NCBI GenBank assembly: GCA_023412435.1
Contig: JAEYNS010000374.1
Span: 1-7,238, forward strand
Length of the DNA: 7,238 nucleotides
Reading direction: 5' to 3'
DNA from: Actinomycetes bacterium
GTDB taxonomy: Bacteria; Actinomycetota; Actinomycetes; Propionibacteriales; Propionibacteriaceae
The notes under the pieces are model-generated. The model was not told the DNA's origin. It did not search any database and saw only the letters and a list, made by a program, of their open reading frames with translations. This document shows, piece after piece, positions 4,352 through 7,238 of the stretch. Both the position numbers and the translations under genes were made by a program. Each line of letters begins with the position of its first letter. Positions within the stretch are counted from its first letter, which is position 1.

Positions 4352-6547
4352 TCAGTCCGCAAAGGGGAGGTCGAGGCCCTCCCGCCACCGCGCCGAGCCC
4401 AGGTCGGCCACCACGAGGCGCTGGGTCGGCCGGGTCAACGCCACGTAGAGGACGCGTTCCCCGCCGGAGGACTCCGCCACGATCTCGTCGGGGCTCACCA
4501 CCACCACAGCGTCGTACTCGAGGCCCTTTGCGCCCAGCGGGGAGACCAGCGCGAGCCGGTCGGCGACGGCCGCCAGGTTCGGCTGCGCCGCAGCCGCCTC
4601 CCGCAACGCTGCCAGCCGCGACGGCGGTGCGATCACGCCGATGGTGCCACCCACCTGGCCGGCCAGTTCGCCGACCTGCCCGTCCAGCCACTCGGCGAGG
4701 TCGGGCTCGGCCGGATCCGCGAGCAGCGGACGGATGCCGGTCTCGCGGATCGCCCGCGGCAGGTCGGCCCCGGGGAAGGCTCGCTGGACAACGGGCGCTG
4801 CGACGTCGAACACCTCGGCGGGGCTGCGGTAGTTGGTCGAGAGCCGGAAGGAGCGGCGCGGGCCGGTGCCCGCGACGTCGTCCATCGCCTGTCGGGACTC
4901 GGCCGGGTCTGGCCAGCTGCTCTGCGCCGGGTCCCCGACCACTGTCCAGCTGGCATGCGCGCCGCGTCGGCGCAGCATCCGCCACTGCATCGGGCTGAGG
5001 TCCTGCGCCTCGTCGACCAGCAGGTGGGCGAAGGTGTCGTGCGGGTCGTCGTGGGGGTCGACCTCGCGGGCGTCGGTCAGCAGGTCAGCGGTGGTGACGA
5101 GCTCGGAGATCCCGGCACCGTCGGGCAGGAAGACGGTCGGCTCCTCCGCCTCGTCGGGCTGGGACGGCCCGAGGATGGCGACCAGTTCGTCCAGCAGGGC
5201 GACGTCGGCGACAGTCCAGTCCTCCCCGGCAAGGCCGGCGGCCAGAGCCGCCTGCTCGTCGGCGTCGAGGATTCCGTCCGAGACCGCGGCCACCACCCGC
5301 GGGTCGGCGAGCCGGCGCAGCACCGAACGGGCGTCGAGGTCGGGCCACCAGGCCTGCAGGAACATCCGGTAGGAGGCCGAGGAGGCGACCAGGTCGGTCA
5401 TCGTCGCCAGGTCCATCGCGAGTTCCTCGGGGAGCCGGGCGTGCAGCGCCGCCATCACCTGGGTGACCGCCGCCTGGCGGCCGAGGTTCGCCTTGGTCCG
5501 CGACAGCACGTCGCGCCGGATCCGGCGCAGCGCGGCAGCATCGAGGGTGAGCACCTCGCCCTTCACGGTGACCCGCAGCATCGGCTCGTCGGCACCGACC
5601 TCGAGCAGGGGGAGGTCCACCAGTCGGCGCAGCACCCGCAGCATCCGCAGGCTTCCCTTGACTGCCGCCGCAGCCGGCGCGTCCTGGACGTCGCTGGCGA
5701 ACCCGAGGACGTCGACGGCGACCTGGCCGATGGCGCGCAGGGTGACCGAGTCCTCACCGAGGGAGGGCAGCACCCGCTCGATGTAGTTCATGAACAGGGC
5801 GCTCGGCCCGACCACGAGGATGCCGCCACGCTCGTAGCGGCGCCGGTTGGAGTACAGCAGGTAGGCGGCGCGGTGCAGCGCGACGACGGTCTTGCCGGTC
5901 CCGGGGCCGCCGGCGATCACGGTGACGCCGGTGTGGTCGGCCCGGATCGCCTCGTCCTGCTCGGCCTGGATGGTGGCCACGATGTCGCGCATCCGGTGCC
6001 CGCGGGCACGTTTCAGCGAGGCCATCAGGGCGCCCTCGCCGACGATCACCAACTCGCGCTGCGCGGAGGCATCCAGCAGGTCGTCCTCGATGCCGGTCAC
6101 CTTGTCGTTGCGGCAGCGAAGGACCCGGCGGCGGACCACGCCCATCGGCTCGGCGGCGGTGGCGCGGTAGAACGGCTCGGCCGCCCGGGCCCGCCAGTCG
6201 ATCACCAGCGGCTCGTACTCCTCGTCGCGTACACCGATCCGACCGATGTAGCTCTTCTCGCCCTCGGTGTTGTCCAGCCGTCCGAAGACCAGTCCCTCGT
6301 GCTCGGCGTCCAGCACGGCGAGCCGGCGGGCGGCCTGGAAGGCGAAGGCGTCGCGCTCGAACAGGGCGGTTCCGTCCTCTTCGCGGACGTAGGTGTCGCG
6401 ATCGGAGGTGTAGATCCGTTGACCGTGGCGGGCGGTGTTGCGGGCCGACCGGGTGGCCAGGTCGAGATGGCGGTAGACGAGATCGACGTGTGCCTGCTCA
6501 ATGGCGAGTTCATGGGCCAGGGTGGAGGTGGCACCTGCTGAATCCAC
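4352..6547 (-). CDS. helD: HelD-type, UvrD-like RNA-polymerase-associated ATPase
   Basis: A superfamily-1 helicase-fold ATPase of 731 residues. HelD proteins bind RNA polymerase and free stalled or post-termination enzyme from nucleic acid, and some actinobacterial members (HelR) protect it from rifamycins. Residues 10-45 look helical and coiled-coil-like (HELAIEQAHVDLVYRHLD). DWRARAAEPFYRAT (117-130) is a family hallmark. ATPase motifs: Q region near 194-201, Walker A GGPGTGKT (213-220), Walker B VDEAQD (511-516), VVGDPAQSSWP (536-546), STNYRSP (570-576), KGLEYDAVVVV (674-684) and YVALTRPTQRLVV (701-713). The stretch from about 270 to 505 is a large insertion typical of HelD. All motifs look intact and the length matches actinobacterial HelD (about 735). 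GTG 6547 is chosen because AGAAGGA precedes it by 5 nt. It is 56 bp downstream of the reductase gene. UvrD/PcrA is unlikely given the N-terminal domain. Confidence 0.93.
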   Translation of the reverse strand: MDSAGATSTLAHELAIEQAHVDLVYRHLDLATRSARNTARHGQRIYTSDRDTYVREEDGTALFERDAFAFQAARRLAVLDAEHEGLVFGRLDNTEGEKSYIGRIGVRDEEYEPLVIDWRARAAEPFYRATAAEPMGVVRRRVLRCRNDKVTGIEDDLLDASAQRELVIVGEGALMASLKRARGHRMRDIVATIQAEQDEAIRADHTGVTVIAGGPGTGKTVVALHRAAYLLYSNRRRYERGGILVVGPSALFMNYIERVLPSLGEDSVTLRAIGQVAVDVLGFASDVQDAPAAAAVKGSLRMLRVLRRLVDLPLLEVGADEPMLRVTVKGEVLTLDAAALRRIRRDVLSRTKANLGRQAAVTQVMAALHARLPEELAMDLATMTDLVASSASYRMFLQAWWPDLDARSVLRRLADPRVVAAVSDGILDADEQAALAAGLAGEDWTVADVALLDELVAILGPSQPDEAEEPTVFLPDGAGISELVTTADLLTDAREVDPHDDPHDTFAHLLVDEAQDLSPMQWRMLRRRGAHASWTVVGDPAQSSWPDPAESRQAMDDVAGTGPRRSFRLSTNYRSPAEVFDVAAPVVQRAFPGADLPRAIRETGIRPLLADPAEPDLAEWLDGQVGELAGQVGGTIGVIAPPSRLAALREAAAAQPNLAAVADRLALVSPLGAKGLEYDAVVVVSPDEIVAESSGGERVLYVALTRPTQRLVVADLGSARWREGLDLPFAD

Positions 6548-6552
6548 GTTCG

Positions 6553-6559
6553 TCCTTCT
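6553..6559 (-). promoter_or_regulatory. Ribosome-binding site of helD
   Basis: On the minus strand AGAAGGA is followed by five bases (CGAAC) and the GTG at 6547. It is the best-placed Shine-Dalgarno sequence in the window and decides the helD start. It also marks a contrast with metF and the ThiE-like gene, which lack one. Confidence 0.7.
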
Positions 6560-6578
6560 GGGTAGGTAGCGACCGTCC

Positions 6579-6584
6579 AGTCTA
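6579..6584 (-). promoter_or_regulatory. Candidate -10 box (TAGACT) for helD
   Basis: TAGACT on the minus strand fits TANNNT and would start transcription near 6572, leaving a leader of about 25 nt that includes the AGAAGGA site. No convincing -35 hexamer is seen at 16-18 bp, as that stretch overlaps the end of the reductase gene. helD could also be read through from the reductase. Confidence 0.35.
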
Positions 6585-6603
6585 CGCCCGCAGCCAAGGG
6601 TGC

Positions 6604-7238
6604 TCAGGGCAGCAGGACGATCTTCCCGGCGGCCGAGCGCGACTCACTGAGCCGGTGGGCGGCCGCCGCCTCGGTGAATCCGAAGGTGTGGCTGACGATC
6701 ACCTGGAACCTCCCCAGCGCCGCGAGCCCTGCGACCCGGGCGAGAGCCCGGGCGTCCCCCCGCTCGGAGGTCACCCGCGCGCCGCGCTCGGCGGCGGTGA
6801 AGTTGGCGATGCTCACGACTGCCTGCGGACGGGGTGCGAGCGCCAGCAGGTCGTCCAGCTGGCTGCCCGCGGCGTCGGCGACAAGGGTGGGCCCCGACGG
6901 CGCCAGCACCCTGACCCGCTCGACCAGCCCGGGGCCGTAGCCGGTGGCCTCGGCGCCAAGGGACGCCAGCAGCCCGTGGTTGGCCGGACTGGCGGTGCCC
7001 ACCACCCGGGCTCCCCGCAGCACGGCCAGCTGGACTATCGCCTGGCCGACGCCACCGGCGGCACCGTGGACCAGGACGATGTCGTCGGCGCCGACCTCGA
7101 GCAGGTCGACCACCCTGGTCGCGGTGTCGGCCACCACCGCGAGCCCGCCCGCCTGGACGGCCGTGAGGCCTCCTCCCGGTTGCCCGGCCCAGGACGACAG
7201 CAGCGCGTACTCGGCGGCCGCCCCGCCCACGGTGAAGC
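6604..7238 (-). CDS. Quinone-oxidoreductase-type MDR reductase, C-terminal two thirds (cut by the right edge)
   Basis: A medium-chain dehydrogenase/reductase of the zeta-crystallin/QOR type, expected to use NADPH to reduce quinones or enone-type substrates in the cytoplasm. The visible 210 residues enter in the barrel domain (FTVGGAAAEYA), where the family normally reads GGxxAEYA. They pass the LTAVQAGGL turn and reach the nucleotide-binding loop HGAAGGVGQAIVQLA, whose GxxGxxG spans visible residues 58-64. The end, GKIVLLP, is the usual family C-terminus. There is no cysteine in the visible part, so the structural-zinc lobe of true alcohol dehydrogenases is absent, supporting the zinc-free QOR group. 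A GTG at 7230 could act as a start but would remove the N-terminal substrate domain; the frame stays open to the edge, so the real start is outside. The substrate cannot be predicted. It lies 56 bp upstream of helD on the same strand. Confidence 0.88.
   Translation of the reverse strand, partial: FTVGGAAAEYALLSSWAGQPGGGLTAVQAGGLAVVADTATRVVDLLEVGADDIVLVHGAAGGVGQAIVQLAVLRGARVVGTASPANHGLLASLGAEATGYGPGLVERVRVLAPSGPTLVADAAGSQLDDLLALAPRPQAVVSIANFTAAERGARVTSERGDARALARVAGLAALGRFQVIVSHTFGFTEAAAAHRLSESRSAAGKIVLLP

Noticed and set aside
4322..6541. A 739-codon open frame on the plus strand opposite helD.
   Set aside because: It mirrors helD over its whole length and its translation is rich in His, Gly, Gln and Val without any recognisable domain. 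Such frames arise when GC-rich third positions remove stops from the opposite strand. The helD frame carries every expected motif.

Overview
The window is GC-rich chromosomal DNA from a high-GC Gram-positive bacterium (Actinomycetota). The codon use, GTG starts, TANNNT-type -10 boxes, an actinobacterial HelD and a PknL-like kinase all fit this. A propionibacterial-type relative is possible, but the sequence alone cannot settle the genus. All six genes belong to recognisable families, and I see no transposase, integrase, CRISPR array, tRNA or rRNA.

Layout from left to right. (1) Positions 1-974, minus strand: the N-terminal part of a PknL-like Ser/Thr protein kinase that runs off the left edge. 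(2) Positions 975-1118: a divergent control region with two adjacent dyads and a promoter facing each way. (3) Positions 1119-1826, plus strand: a ThiE-family protein that has lost several thiamine-phosphate synthase active-site residues. (4) Positions 1830-2930, minus strand: a polyprenyl (probably geranylgeranyl) diphosphate synthase, which meets the ThiE gene tail to tail with only 3 bp between stops. (5) Positions 2941-3870, minus strand: methylenetetrahydrofolate reductase (metF), 10 bp upstream of the prenyl synthase and probably its operon partner. (6) Positions 3884-4351: about 470 bp without a convincing gene, containing a perfect 13-bp hairpin and several smaller dyads. (7) Positions 4352-6547, minus strand: a HelD-type RNA-polymerase-associated ATPase. 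(8) Positions 6604-7238, minus strand: the C-terminal two thirds of a quinone-oxidoreductase-type MDR reductase that runs off the right edge.

The kinase, prenyl synthase and metF trio recalls the mycobacterial pknL / idsA2 / metF neighbourhood, so this looks like a conserved core segment and not a mobile island. No obvious new multi-gene system is present. The points most worth a second look are the degenerate ThiE-like protein, the dense palindromes over its promoter, and a shared TAGGGT-N7-GTG start module at the ThiE-like gene and metF that suggests both are leaderless. The strong hairpin downstream of helD also deserves attention.
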